In this document: positions 7,826 through 15,644 of the stretch, one piece after another
Layout: each line of letters starts with the position of its first letter
Numbering within the stretch: position 1 is the stretch's first letter
Source: Rhodopseudomonas telluris
Lineage (GTDB): Bacteria > Pseudomonadota > Alphaproteobacteria > Rhizobiales > Xanthobacteraceae
DNA length: 64,000 bases
Direction of reading: 5' to 3'
Assembly: GCF_042432815.1 (NCBI RefSeq)
Contig: NZ_JBHLWM010000001.1
Span: 248,001-312,000, forward strand
The notes under the pieces: generated by a model
Told to the model about the DNA's origin: nothing
The model's database searches: none
The model's input: the letters and a program-made list of their open reading frames with translations, nothing else
Made by a program: the position numbers and the translations under genes

Positions 7826-10800
7826 CGGATGATCTCCGCGTCGCAGTTCGCCGCCGCGCGGCTCAGCTTGGCCGACAGTTCGGGCGTCACCTTGAGCTTG
7901 CCGAACACGCCGGGGATGACGTGGGCGACGTCCTTGGAGGCGCCGCCGACCACGATCTTGGTGAGTTCGAACACTTCAGGCACGTCCTGGTAGCAGCTCT
8001 TGCAGTTGGTGCATTTGCCCAAGTCCGCATCGTCGATGTGGATCGGCTCGCCGCCGTTGCCGTTGGCCGCCTTGGCGCCGTTGCTCGGCGCCGCCGCGGC
8101 CGGAGCCGGAGCGAAGCCGTTCATCAGCGCCGCGAAGCCGTTCGCGGCCGGTGCGTTGGAGGACGCCGCCAGTTCGCTCATGCCGCGCGCGATCTGGTCG
8201 AGCGAGGATTCGCGCGCCTTGACCTGCTCGGCATATTGCTGCTGCAGCGCCTCTAGTTCGACGCGGTGGCTGTCGTCGAGCGCGCGAACGTCGAAGCCGG
8301 CGAGCACCTGCAGCGTGCGCCAGTATTTGCGCCGCTCTTCGACCAGCGCCACCACGGTCTCGCCGACCGACAGCTTGACCAGCTTCTTGTCTGCGTCGGT
8401 CGCATAGATGAACGGCGTCTTGCCGGCGCGGGCGGCGGCGTCGAGCGCGACGTACTCGTCGATAGGCAGGCCGTCGGCATCCTTCTTCAGCGGCTTGAAC
8501 TGCTTGCGGAAGCGGACTTCGGTGTGGGCGAAGTCGGCCGGCGTCAGCTTGGTCTTGAGCAGCTGCGTCGCACCGGCCTCGTCGATGTATTCGATCGACT
8601 TCGAGGCCCAGTCCTGGTCCGGCTCCGGATTGCCGTCGAGCGAAAACGCGCGCTCCAGCTTGCCGGCCTTGCGCGGATCGTGGACGAACACCGGATTCAT
8701 CCGGCTCTCCACCGCGAGCCGCGCCTGGCGATTGGCGACGGCGTCGCCGATGCCGTGCTCGGCCTGGCACGGCGTGTAGACGTCGAGCACCGCCGGCGAC
8801 GAAGTGTGGTTGAGGAACTCCATCACGTTCTTGAGGAAGTGGCCCTGCAGCGCGGTCGCGGTCTGCACCACGAACACGCTGGGATGGAACGAGGCGATCA
8901 GGCCGAGCTCCTTGCGGGATTCCTGCTTGCCGTGCTGTGCGACGCCGAACCGCGACAGGTCGCTGTCCTGGCCGGTGAGGCTGGCGGTCGAGGTCTGGCC
9001 GCCCGTGTTGGAGTAAGCGCCGGTGTTCAGCACCACCACCTTGATCGGGGTCTTGGTGGCGAGCAGCCGCGACAGCGCGCCGAAGCCGATGTCGTAGGTG
9101 GCGCCGTCGCCGCCCATGCTCAGCACGGTCGGGAGCATCTGGCGTTCTTCCGGCGTGAATTCGCTCCAGCCGAAATAGCGGAAGTAGCCGTCGTGCTTGG
9201 CGGCGTCGTAGGCGTCGTCCAGCTCCAGCTTCGCCACGCGCAGCGCGCGGAAATCTTCCGTCGCCTTGGCGGTGAGACCTTCGAAGATGCCCTTCGCCAC
9301 CGCCGGCGTGTCCTGGAACAGGCTGTTCACCCACGGATCGGTGTAGGGGTTGAACGGGAAGGTCGACGCATAGACGCTCGAACAGCCGGTGGCATTGGCG
9401 ATCACCATGCCGGAGGGGCCGTTGCCGGTCGGACCGCTCTCGTAGTTGTAGAGCCGCTTCTCCAGCGTCTGCAGCGTCGCGTCGATTCGTGCTACGCGAG
9501 CCGCATCGGAGGCCACCTCGGCGCGCTTGGCGGTGAGCTGATCGATCAGGCTTTCCAGCTCGCGGGTGTGGTCCTTGCGGCGCTTGTCATGGATGGCGTG
9601 ATTGGTCGAGGTGACCAGGCGGATGGCGGTGACTTCGCCGCAGCCGCGGCAGGCGCCGTGGCCGCCGGTGGTCGCGTAGTAATTGGCGCGATCCAGCATC
9701 AGCCGCTTGGTCTCACCTTCCGGCTTGGTGGCGCCTTCGGTGAACCGCGCCGGGGTGTTGGGCGTGCGGCTGAGGAATTCGAACCGGGCCTGCAGCTGCT
9801 CCAGCATCGGCTCGTCCTGCTCGCGATCGACCAGAGCGCCGGGGCCGCAGACGTCGATACATTCGAGGCAGCCCGAGCATTTCCACGGATCGACGCTGAC
9901 CGAATACAGGCCGCCCGAGCCCGGCTGGCTCTTCTCCATCGCATCGAAGAACGGCCGCGTCCGCGCCACCGGATACACCGACAGCGCCGCCGACAGCTTG
10001 CCGAAGTTGCGGTTCAGCGTGGCGTTGTCGACGTTCAGCGCCTCCGCGGCCTGCGCGACGATTTCGGCGAACGGCTTGTCGTCTTTGCCGCCGCGATAGA
10101 CTTCGCGGATCGCCTCGGTCAGCGCCGGCACCTTCTCCCGCAGCGCATCCTGCTGGGCGGGCGCGATGTCGAGCTGCTTGATCGCGGTGCCGAGCAGTTC
10201 GTGGATGTCGTGCACTGCGTTCGGAATCGCGGCGTCGGGGCAGACCAGCGCGCATTCCATGCAGCCGGTGCACAGGTCGGCTTTGAACTCCGGCACGTTG
10301 CGGCGGAACAGGCCCTTGTCCTTGGCGGCGGCGGAGCCCGCCGGCATGAACATGCCGATGCCCGGCAGCACCGGCGCGTCCGCGATGGTGCCGTCGCGGA
10401 ACGGGCCGGCGAGCACGTCGTCGTAGTACTCCGGATCGAGGAAGCCCGACGCCTGCGCCGGCGCGGCGGCGCGGCACATCGAGGCAGAGATCGAAGCGTC
10501 GCGCCTCGCCTTCGGCGCCGCCTTGATGGCGTCCTCGCTGAATTCCGGCGCGTCGACGTCGACCTTGTGGGTCGCCTCGAGACCTTCGCGGATCACCGCC
10601 ATGTTGCCTTCGACGATGTCTCCGCCCTTGGCGCCGAACTTCTTCGAGATCTGCTGGCGGATTTTGTTGAGCATCGCCTCCTGCGACGCGTCGGCCACGA
10701 CGCGATCGACATTGCCGCACACCGCGCCGATGAAGGCGATGCCCATCATGCGGGTTTCGAGTTCGGCGGTCGGCGCGTGGCGTTTGGCCACCGCGAAGGC

Positions 10801-12810
10801 GTCGATCACGTAGAACTTGATCTTCTTGTCGCGGATGGTCTGCCGCGCCTTGGCGGGCAGGTCACGCCACACTTCCAGCGCCGTCAGGTTGGTCTGCAGG
10901 ATGAAGGTGCCGCCCTCGACCAGGCCGCGCAGCGGGTTGGTGTGGACGAACACCTTGTGGTCCGGCGAGATCACGATCTCGACGTCCTCCAGCTCGGCGT
11001 TGGTGATCTTCACCGGCTCCGGCGACAGCGTGATGTAGTAGTTGGTCGGCGCGCCGCTCTTTTCCGAGCCGTATTTCGGCGCCGACTTCGAATGCATGTC
11101 GAGCGCGCCGGCAAGAATGTCGGTGAGCAGCTTGCCGGACGCGATGGTGCCGTAGCCGCCGATCGAGTGGAAGCGGATGCGGAACGCGGACGGCGGCAGC
11201 AGATTCGGGTTCGGCCCCGTTTCCAGCGCCATGTACCGCGTTTCCGGGTAGGCCGCCTTCAGCCGGTTCTGCAGCGCCTCCATACGCGGCGACGCATTCT
11301 CGGTGAAAAATCGCGTGCCGAGATACACGAACGGCGCCGAGTCCGGCTTCTCCATATTGGCGTAGCAGGCGATCAGGTCGCGCGGCTGCAGGTCGTGGCC
11401 GCCGAGGCCGAAGATCGCGGTGGTGATCTTCGGCAGCTTGTCGAGCGCCGGGATGCCGGCATGACGCACGCCGGCGTCGCCGTTCTCGCGCGCCTTGCAC
11501 AGCGCCTGGGTGACGAACTGGGTCAGCGCGGTGACGTCCGAGCGCTCCAGCACGGTGACGGCAGTCTTGCCCTTCAACGTCTCGACCAGTTCGGCTTCCG
11601 GGAACGGCTGCAGCATCTTGATCGACACCACGCCGACCTTCTTGCCCTGCGAGCGCAAGTACGCCGCGACCGCTTCGGCGTCGTCGGTGACCGAACCGAG
11701 CCCGACCACGACGTGCTCGGCGTCGTCGCACATGTAAGTCATCACCGGCTTGTATTCGCGGCCCGTCAGCGCGGCGTATTCCGCCATCGCTTCGGTGACG
11801 AAACGCGGCACCGCATTGACGAAGTGGGTGCGGTGGTCGACCGCGCCGGCCTGGAAGTCCGGCTGGTTCTGCACGCCGCCGGTGAGACCGGGATTATCGA
11901 TGTCGACCAGCGCCGGCACCAGCTGCCGCGTGCCCTTCTCGGGCGCGTTGATCCACTGCCGCTTCCACGGGCCGCGCAGTTCTTCCGGCACGTAAGCGAG
12001 CGTCTCGGCGACGATCTTGCCGTCATTGTCGGCCTCGATCGCGTCGGCATTGTCGTCCAGAAACTTCTTGAGCGCCGCGAGGTCGGCCGCGACGAAGTCG
12101 GTGTCGTGACGCAGCAGATATTGCTTGAGCTGGAACACGCGGCCCTTGGCGCCGAACAGCATTTCCTGCGCCACGGTCGGGCACTTGATGCGGCCGGCCG
12201 GGTCGCCGAGGAAGTCGCGCAGCAGCTCAGGCTCCGGCATCAGCGCTTCGGACAGCATGTGCGAGGTGGCGAAGCCGTCCATCGCATTGGCGACGGGGAT
12301 CAACGAGGTCGCGGCCACCTTGTAGGAGATCGCCGCGAGGTCGGCGGCTTCCTGCGGATTGGAGCCGAACAGGATGGTGTAGCCCGACGACAGCAGCGCA
12401 TAGACGTCGTCATGGCCGGCCATCACGTTGAGCGAGTGCTTCGACACCACGCGCGCGGCGACCTGCAGCACGAAGCCGCCGACCTTCTTGCCTACGGTGA
12501 CGTAGTGCGATTCCAGCCCGTACAGGATGCCCTGGCTCGACGACGCGTTGGAGATGAACTTGCCGCCGGTTAGCGCCGCGCCGAGCGCGCCGGACTGCGC
12601 CGAGTGCTCACCCTCGGGCTCGAAGAAGAACGGGTGCTTGCCCCAGACGTTGCAGCCGCCCGAGGAGCGAAACGCTTCGTAGATCTCGGAGATCTCGGTC
12701 GAGGGCGTGATCGGGTAGCCGATGACGCCGCCGCAGACATGACCCATCACCTGCGCCACCGCGCCGTTGCCATGAATGACGGAGGGAATGCCGGGATATT
12801 TTGCGTTCAT
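7822..12810 (-). CDS. nifJ: Pyruvate:ferredoxin oxidoreductase with C-terminal ferredoxin-like domain
   Basis: Oxidises pyruvate with CoA to acetyl-CoA and CO2, giving low-potential electrons. At 1662 residues it is far longer than usual NifJ (about 1170-1200). Seen in order: N-terminal YPITPSTEISEIYEA; gamma domain (FHSIGGYGTIASGKLL); two-cluster ferredoxin insert, CTGCMECALVCPDAAI near 843 and CSGCLECIDVC near 975; TPP domain with GACRGCGE near 1050, NATGCSSVYASTFPFNPY and NTGAYSNTGGQ. After the normal end come an Ala/Asn/Gly-rich linker (about 1545-1585) and a small domain with KCTNCKSCYQDVPEVF near 1592 and a last Cys in AANCDAEII, consistent with one more [4Fe-4S] cluster. It is first in an operon with the Nfn-like gene. 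Likely roles are fermentative or photoheterotrophic redox balance, or electrons for nitrogenase (inference). Confidence 0.93.
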   Translation of the reverse strand: MNAKYPGIPSVIHGNGAVAQVMGHVCGGVIGYPITPSTEISEIYEAFRSSGGCNVWGKHPFFFEPEGEHSAQSGALGAALTGGKFISNASSSQGILYGLESHYVTVGKKVGGFVLQVAARVVSKHSLNVMAGHDDVYALLSSGYTILFGSNPQEAADLAAISYKVAATSLIPVANAMDGFATSHMLSEALMPEPELLRDFLGDPAGRIKCPTVAQEMLFGAKGRVFQLKQYLLRHDTDFVAADLAALKKFLDDNADAIEADNDGKIVAETLAYVPEELRGPWKRQWINAPEKGTRQLVPALVDIDNPGLTGGVQNQPDFQAGAVDHRTHFVNAVPRFVTEAMAEYAALTGREYKPVMTYMCDDAEHVVVGLGSVTDDAEAVAAYLRSQGKKVGVVSIKMLQPFPEAELVETLKGKTAVTVLERSDVTALTQFVTQALCKARENGDAGVRHAGIPALDKLPKITTAIFGLGGHDLQPRDLIACYANMEKPDSAPFVYLGTRFFTENASPRMEALQNRLKAAYPETRYMALETGPNPNLLPPSAFRIRFHSIGGYGTIASGKLLTDILAGALDMHSKSAPKYGSEKSGAPTNYYITLSPEPVKITNAELEDVEIVISPDHKVFVHTNPLRGLVEGGTFILQTNLTALEVWRDLPAKARQTIRDKKIKFYVIDAFAVAKRHAPTAELETRMMGIAFIGAVCGNVDRVVADASQEAMLNKIRQQISKKFGAKGGDIVEGNMAVIREGLEATHKVDVDAPEFSEDAIKAAPKARRDASISASMCRAAAPAQASGFLDPEYYDDVLAGPFRDGTIADAPVLPGIGMFMPAGSAAAKDKGLFRRNVPEFKADLCTGCMECALVCPDAAIPNAVHDIHELLGTAIKQLDIAPAQQDALREKVPALTEAIREVYRGGKDDKPFAEIVAQAAEALNVDNATLNRNFGKLSAALSVYPVARTRPFFDAMEKSQPGSGGLYSVSVDPWKCSGCLECIDVCGPGALVDREQDEPMLEQLQARFEFLSRTPNTPARFTEGATKPEGETKRLMLDRANYYATTGGHGACRGCGEVTAIRLVTSTNHAIHDKRRKDHTRELESLIDQLTAKRAEVASDAARVARIDATLQTLEKRLYNYESGPTGNGPSGMVIANATGCSSVYASTFPFNPYTDPWVNSLFQDTPAVAKGIFEGLTAKATEDFRALRVAKLELDDAYDAAKHDGYFRYFGWSEFTPEERQMLPTVLSMGGDGATYDIGFGALSRLLATKTPIKVVVLNTGAYSNTGGQTSTASLTGQDSDLSRFGVAQHGKQESRKELGLIASFHPSVFVVQTATALQGHFLKNVMEFLNHTSSPAVLDVYTPCQAEHGIGDAVANRQARLAVESRMNPVFVHDPRKAGKLERAFSLDGNPEPDQDWASKSIEYIDEAGATQLLKTKLTPADFAHTEVRFRKQFKPLKKDADGLPIDEYVALDAAARAGKTPFIYATDADKKLVKLSVGETVVALVEERRKYWRTLQVLAGFDVRALDDSHRVELEALQQQYAEQVKARESSLDQIARGMSELAASSNAPAANGFAALMNGFAPAPAAAAPSNGAKAANGNGGEPIHIDDADLGKCTNCKSCYQDVPEVFELTKIVVGGASKDVAHVIPGVFGKLKVTPELSAKLSRAAANCDAEIIR

Positions 12811-13021
12811 GGGTCGTGTCCATCTCTATGACTGGTGGCGCAGCGATGCGCGTCGCGGCTGTGCCGGAGAACAGCGTTTCCTGGCCGCGGCGGCTGCCCT
12901 TGCAGCGGGCGGCGACACTCGTCTTGGTCTTCAGAAGTGGCTACCGGCGGGGCTCAACCTCCGCGGTGGTAAAGCCGTAGCCCTGTGTGCGGTGCACTAG
13001 CATGGGCGTGGAACACCCGAT

Positions 13022-13035
13022 TTGACGCGCATCAA
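13022..13035. promoter_or_regulatory. FixK/FNR-type box
   Basis: TTGAC-GCGC-ATCAA fits the symmetric TTGAY-N4-RTCAA pattern bound by FixK/FNR/AadR-type regulators. Its centre is about 218 bp from the nifJ start and 232 bp from the DUF2478 start, so the target is not settled by position. Oxygen-responsive control of nifJ is the more natural reading because the product is an oxygen-sensitive Fe-S enzyme. Confidence 0.55.
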
Positions 13036-13172
13036 AAGCAAAGCTTTTGTGGTCGTTTTGGAAATTTAATTACAAGATCGGTTCTGCGAAGCATCCGCAG
13101 GTTCAATGATACGGCCGCCGGAATTCTGGCGTGCTGCGTTGCATCTAAAGGAGAAATTGTTCCAGGGCCTCG

Positions 13173-13199
13173 ATCGTTATATACATACCTATATGACGG
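13173..13199. promoter_or_regulatory. ModE-type molybdate box upstream of DUF2478
   Basis: ATCGTTATATA-CATACC-TATATGACG has the arm sequence and 6-bp spacing expected of a ModE operator. It closely resembles the box between mop and modE at 15593. It ends 61 bp before the DUF2478 start codon at 13261. Confidence 0.65.
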
Positions 13200-13260
13200 C
13201 CGATCCGGGCACTTCAAATGAGAAGGCGTGGGGAGAGTCGGCGCAGCCGGCGGAGGACCG

Positions 13261-13827
13261 ATGACCTTCGATTCACAATGCGATCTGGCGGCACTGGTCT
13301 ACGAGCCGGGGGACGATCCGGATGCGCTGCTGCGCGCCTTCGCCGATGATCTAAATGCGCGAGGGGCCCGCGCCGTCGGTCTGGTGCAATTCGGCGAGCG
13401 GCTCGATGGCGCGCCGCGGCTGGCGGCGACGCTGCTGCCCAGTGGCGAGCAGGTGTCGCTGTATCAGGACCTCGGCGCAGCGGCGACCGGCTGCCGGCTC
13501 GATCCCGGTCAGTTGCTCGCCGCCGGCGGCCGCGTCGGATCGGCGATGGACGAGGGCGCCGATCTCGTCATCATCAACCGCTTCGGTCAGCAGGAAAGCG
13601 AAGGCCGCGGCCTTCTGCATCTGATCGTCCGCGCGATCAGCGCCGATATCCCGGTGGTGATCGCGGTGCCGGCGAAGCGTTTCGACGCCTGGATCCGCTT
13701 CGCCGACGGCATGAGCGTGCGGCTACGCTGCGATCGCCGCGCATTGGATGGCTGGTGGGCGAGCCTCTCGGCCCGCGGCCGCGGCAACGCTCCGGCGCAC
13801 ACCACCGTCTGCGAAGTTTTCAAGTAG
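13261..13827 (+). CDS. DUF2478 family protein, candidate ModE-regulon member
   Basis: 188 residues with no signal peptide or membrane helix, so cytosolic. Family traits seen are the N-terminal LVYEPGDDPDALLRAFADDL, GARAVGLVQFGE, the central DLVIINRFGQQESEGRG and IPVVIAVPAKRFDAW. I recall the family as DUF2478, of unknown biochemistry and often found beside molybdate transport genes. The start at 13261 has GGAGGA a few bases upstream. A ModE-type box 61 bp upstream and a paralogue at 19616 directly after modC tie it to molybdenum. A nucleotide-binding-like alpha/beta fold is possible, but I see no clear Walker motif. Confidence 0.75.
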   Translation: MTFDSQCDLAALVYEPGDDPDALLRAFADDLNARGARAVGLVQFGERLDGAPRLAATLLPSGEQVSLYQDLGAAATGCRLDPGQLLAAGGRVGSAMDEGADLVIINRFGQQESEGRGLLHLIVRAISADIPVVIAVPAKRFDAWIRFADGMSVRLRCDRRALDGWWASLSARGRGNAPAHTTVCEVFK

Positions 13828-14004
13828 GTCCGCATCGCCCGGCGCATTCGACCAAGCTGGTTGGCGGTATCGTCTGCCGCCTTGCGTTGCTGTCGACTGC
13901 CGCTGCTGTGGACGGAGCGGCGACGCTCTCGTCGGATCGACGACCGCCGAGTGTGCGCAGCTCGCCGCCAAGCTAGTATCAATATACTGACGGCGCGAAT
14001 ATTC

Positions 14005-14020
14005 GGGTAGCTAACTACCC
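14005..14020. promoter_or_regulatory. Inverted repeat GGGTAG-CTAA-CTACCC
   Basis: A perfect 6-bp-arm palindrome in the leader of the outer-membrane protein gene, about 130 bp before its start. Its core shares the TAACTA string with the larger palindrome at 14106, so both may be sites for one regulator (inference). Confidence 0.35.
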
Positions 14021-14105
14021 TGTCATTGTCTTTCGTCAAAACTGGGCGCCGCCTAACTTACTGATCCTATAAAACAAACGCTTTGACCGGCGGCTACCAT
14101 CAGTT

Positions 14106-14130
14106 GCAATTAGTTCCCGTAACTAATTGC
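14106..14130. promoter_or_regulatory. Perfect 10-bp inverted repeat before the outer-membrane protein gene
   Basis: GCAATTAGTT-CCCGT-AACTAATTGC has fully complementary 10-bp arms and a 5-nt centre, ending 17 bp before the ATG at 14148. It could be an operator or an RNA hairpin over the ribosome-binding region. There is no T-run, so it is not a standard terminator. Confidence 0.5.
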
Positions 14131-14147
14131 TTGTGTACGGGGGTCGA

Positions 14148-15134
14148 ATGTTGCGGACGATGCGTGCGGCGCGGGAATGCCTCGCAAAAATTCATTTCAA
14201 GGTCTTGTTTGCCACCTTGCTGGCTGGTGCCGCGTTGCCTGTGGTCGCGAGGGCTGGCGATGCGCCAATCTGGTTGTCCAGCGGCCCGACTGCGTCCAGC
14301 GGCGCTTCGCCGCGTGAAGCCTCACACGATGTGAAGCCAGGGGATGATCGCGTCGACACCGAGCACATCTTCGGCTTCAGCATGGGCTCGGACATCGGCA
14401 AGCAGGGCGAGATCGAGCTTGAGATCGAGAATATCGGCCGGTTCGGTAAGCGTTTCGGCTCCTACACGGGCATCGGTGTGCTGTCGCAGGTCAAGTTCGT
14501 GCTGACCGACAACTTTCGCGTCGCGCCGGGCGTGAGCTTCGCCTCGACGCAGACCAATGGCGTGCCGGGTATGATCGATAATCGCCGCACCGCGCTGGCC
14601 GGCGCGTCGATGGAATTCCGCTACAAGGTGCTCGATCGCGACGTGATGCCGTTCGGCCTGACGCTGCACGCGGCGCCGGCGTGGAATCGTGTCGACGAAC
14701 TCACCGGTCTCGACATCCAGACCTACGGCAGCGAGTTAGCCGCGCTGATGGATAAAGAGCTGATCCGTGACACGCTGTTCGCGACCGTCAATCTCTGGTT
14801 CTCGGCCGGCGCGTCGCGCGAGCTGAGCAACGAATGGTGCCGCGATTCCGAACTCGCCGTGAATGCCGCGCTGTCTTACAAGGTCGGCCCGGATTTGATC
14901 GTCGGCGTCGAGGCCCGCTATCTGCGGGCTTACGACGGTCTCGGCCTCGATCGCTTCGTCGGCGACGCGGTCTATCTCGGCCCGACCTTCTCGACGCATC
15001 TCGCCCACAATGTCGGGCTGTCGGGTACCTTCAGCACCCAGGTCGCCGGCAAGGCGGCGCACGACCATCAGCACCTCGACCTTGACGATTTCGAGCGCCA
15101 CCAGGCGATGCTGCGCTTCAACTATCTGTTCTGA
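14148..15134 (+). CDS. Outer-membrane beta-barrel protein
   Basis: 328 residues. A hydrophobic signal segment (FKVLFATLLAGAALPVVARAG, about 20-40) is followed by alternating amphipathic strands (for example GEIELEIENIGRFGKRFGSYTGIG, VNLWFSAGASREL) and a terminal aromatic MLRFNYLF typical of BamA-inserted barrels. No specific family is recognised. A HDHQHLDLDD stretch near the C-terminus is acidic and His-rich. The start at 14148 follows GGGGTCGA; an earlier TTG at 14127 lies inside the 10-bp inverted repeat and is unlikely. Its place between a DUF2478 gene with a ModE-type box and mop/modE hints at a role in oxyanion or metal uptake, but this rests on position only. Confidence 0.7.
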   Translation: MLRTMRAARECLAKIHFKVLFATLLAGAALPVVARAGDAPIWLSSGPTASSGASPREASHDVKPGDDRVDTEHIFGFSMGSDIGKQGEIELEIENIGRFGKRFGSYTGIGVLSQVKFVLTDNFRVAPGVSFASTQTNGVPGMIDNRRTALAGASMEFRYKVLDRDVMPFGLTLHAAPAWNRVDELTGLDIQTYGSELAALMDKELIRDTLFATVNLWFSAGASRELSNEWCRDSELAVNAALSYKVGPDLIVGVEARYLRAYDGLGLDRFVGDAVYLGPTFSTHLAHNVGLSGTFSTQVAGKAAHDHQHLDLDDFERHQAMLRFNYLF

Positions 15135-15177
15135 GCACTGCGTCGAGGGCCGACACGAGCGGTGGGCTCACAATTCT

Positions 15178-15309
15178 CGTCGTGGCCGGGCTTCGTCCGC
15201 CTGCGGGGCCGGCGCCCCTTTCGGCGCGGCGAAGGCCCGGGCATCCACGTTCTTTGCGCCGGGCACCGCCAGAAACACGTGGATGCCCGGGGACGAGCCG
15301 GGCATGACG
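15178..15309. repeat. Family D palindromic repeat, copy 1
   Basis: GTCGTGGCCGGGCTTCGTCC...GGCCCGGGCATCCACGT and ACGTGGATGCCCGGGGACGAGCCGGGCATGACGG form long imperfect arms. It lies between the convergent outer-membrane protein gene and mop, where it may help end transcription from both sides. Confidence 0.7.
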
Positions 15310-15338
15310 GTTGGGGGAGGGGGCGATTTCGGGGTCGC

Positions 15339-15551
15339 TTAGTCGCCGATCGCGACCAGCACATCGGACGCCTTGATCACCGCGGTGGCGGGCTGGCCCT
15401 TGGCGAGGGCAAGTTCTTCGACCGCCTCGTTGGTAATCGCCGCGGTGACGATGGCGCCGCCACCGATATCGATGCGGACGTGCGATGTCGTCGCACCCTT
15501 CAGGATGTCGATGATGGTGCCCTTGAGCTGATTGCGTGCGCTGATCTTCAT
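15339..15551 (-). CDS. mop: Mop molbindin, molybdate-binding protein
   Basis: A 70-residue single Mop/TOBE domain starting MKISARNQLKGTI, the hallmark start of molbindins. These form hexamers in the cytosol that bind and store molybdate. The ATG at 15551 has AGGAG 8 bp upstream. The frame stays open further upstream, but that part has no domain and runs antisense through modE. It is divergent from modE with a ModE-type box about 42 bp before its start, so molybdate-responsive control by ModE is likely. Confidence 0.93.
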   Translation of the reverse strand: MKISARNQLKGTIIDILKGATTSHVRIDIGGGAIVTAAITNEAVEELALAKGQPATAVIKASDVLVAIGD

Positions 15552-15592
15552 AGCCGAATCTCCTAGTTGCGAACGCGCCCGATCAGGGTTAG

Positions 15593-15617
15593 CGTTATAT
15601 AGATCGGCTATATGACC
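15593..15617. promoter_or_regulatory. ModE-type molybdate box between mop and modE
   Basis: CGTTATATA-GATCGGC-TATATGACC has arms like the ModE consensus, with a 7-bp centre by the same count that gives 6 bp for the 13173 site. It lies 42 bp from the mop start and 28 bp from the chosen modE start, placed to control both genes. Confidence 0.7.
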
Positions 15618-15644
15618 AAAACAGACCGAGGACGAGCCCTTCTT

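Larger units (their letters stand above)
12811..13260. other. Divergent nifJ / DUF2478 intergenic region
   Basis: 450 bp without a convincing gene between the nifJ start and the first DUF2478 start. It holds a FixK/FNR-type box at 13022-13035, an overlapping perfect inverted repeat CAAAAGC-AAA-GCTTTTG at 13033-13049, and a ModE-type box at 13173-13199. I could not assign -35/-10 elements with confidence on either strand. Confidence 0.6.
13828..14147. other. Intergenic region before the outer-membrane protein, with two inverted repeats
   Basis: 320 bp without a supportable gene. Two perfect inverted repeats stand out: GGGTAG-CTAA-CTACCC at 14005-14020 and a 10-bp-arm palindrome at 14106-14130. 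Base composition is more AT-rich from 13970 on, as expected for a promoter region. Confidence 0.55.

Noticed and set aside
8266..12573. A 1435-codon open frame on the plus strand, antisense to nifJ
   Set aside because: It is the complement frame of a strongly coding GC-rich gene; its translation is Arg/Gly/His-rich with no domain, while the minus strand encodes an intact NifJ.
13128..13142. Sigma-54-like motif TGGCGTGCTGCGTTGC upstream of DUF2478
   Set aside because: The GG and GC elements are 11 bp apart instead of the required 10, and no NifA-type TGT-N10-ACA site was found nearby.
13587..14039. 150-codon minus-strand frame over the first DUF2478 gene
   Set aside because: Arg/Ser-rich shadow; the plus-strand gene has a Shine-Dalgarno, family motifs and a paralogue.
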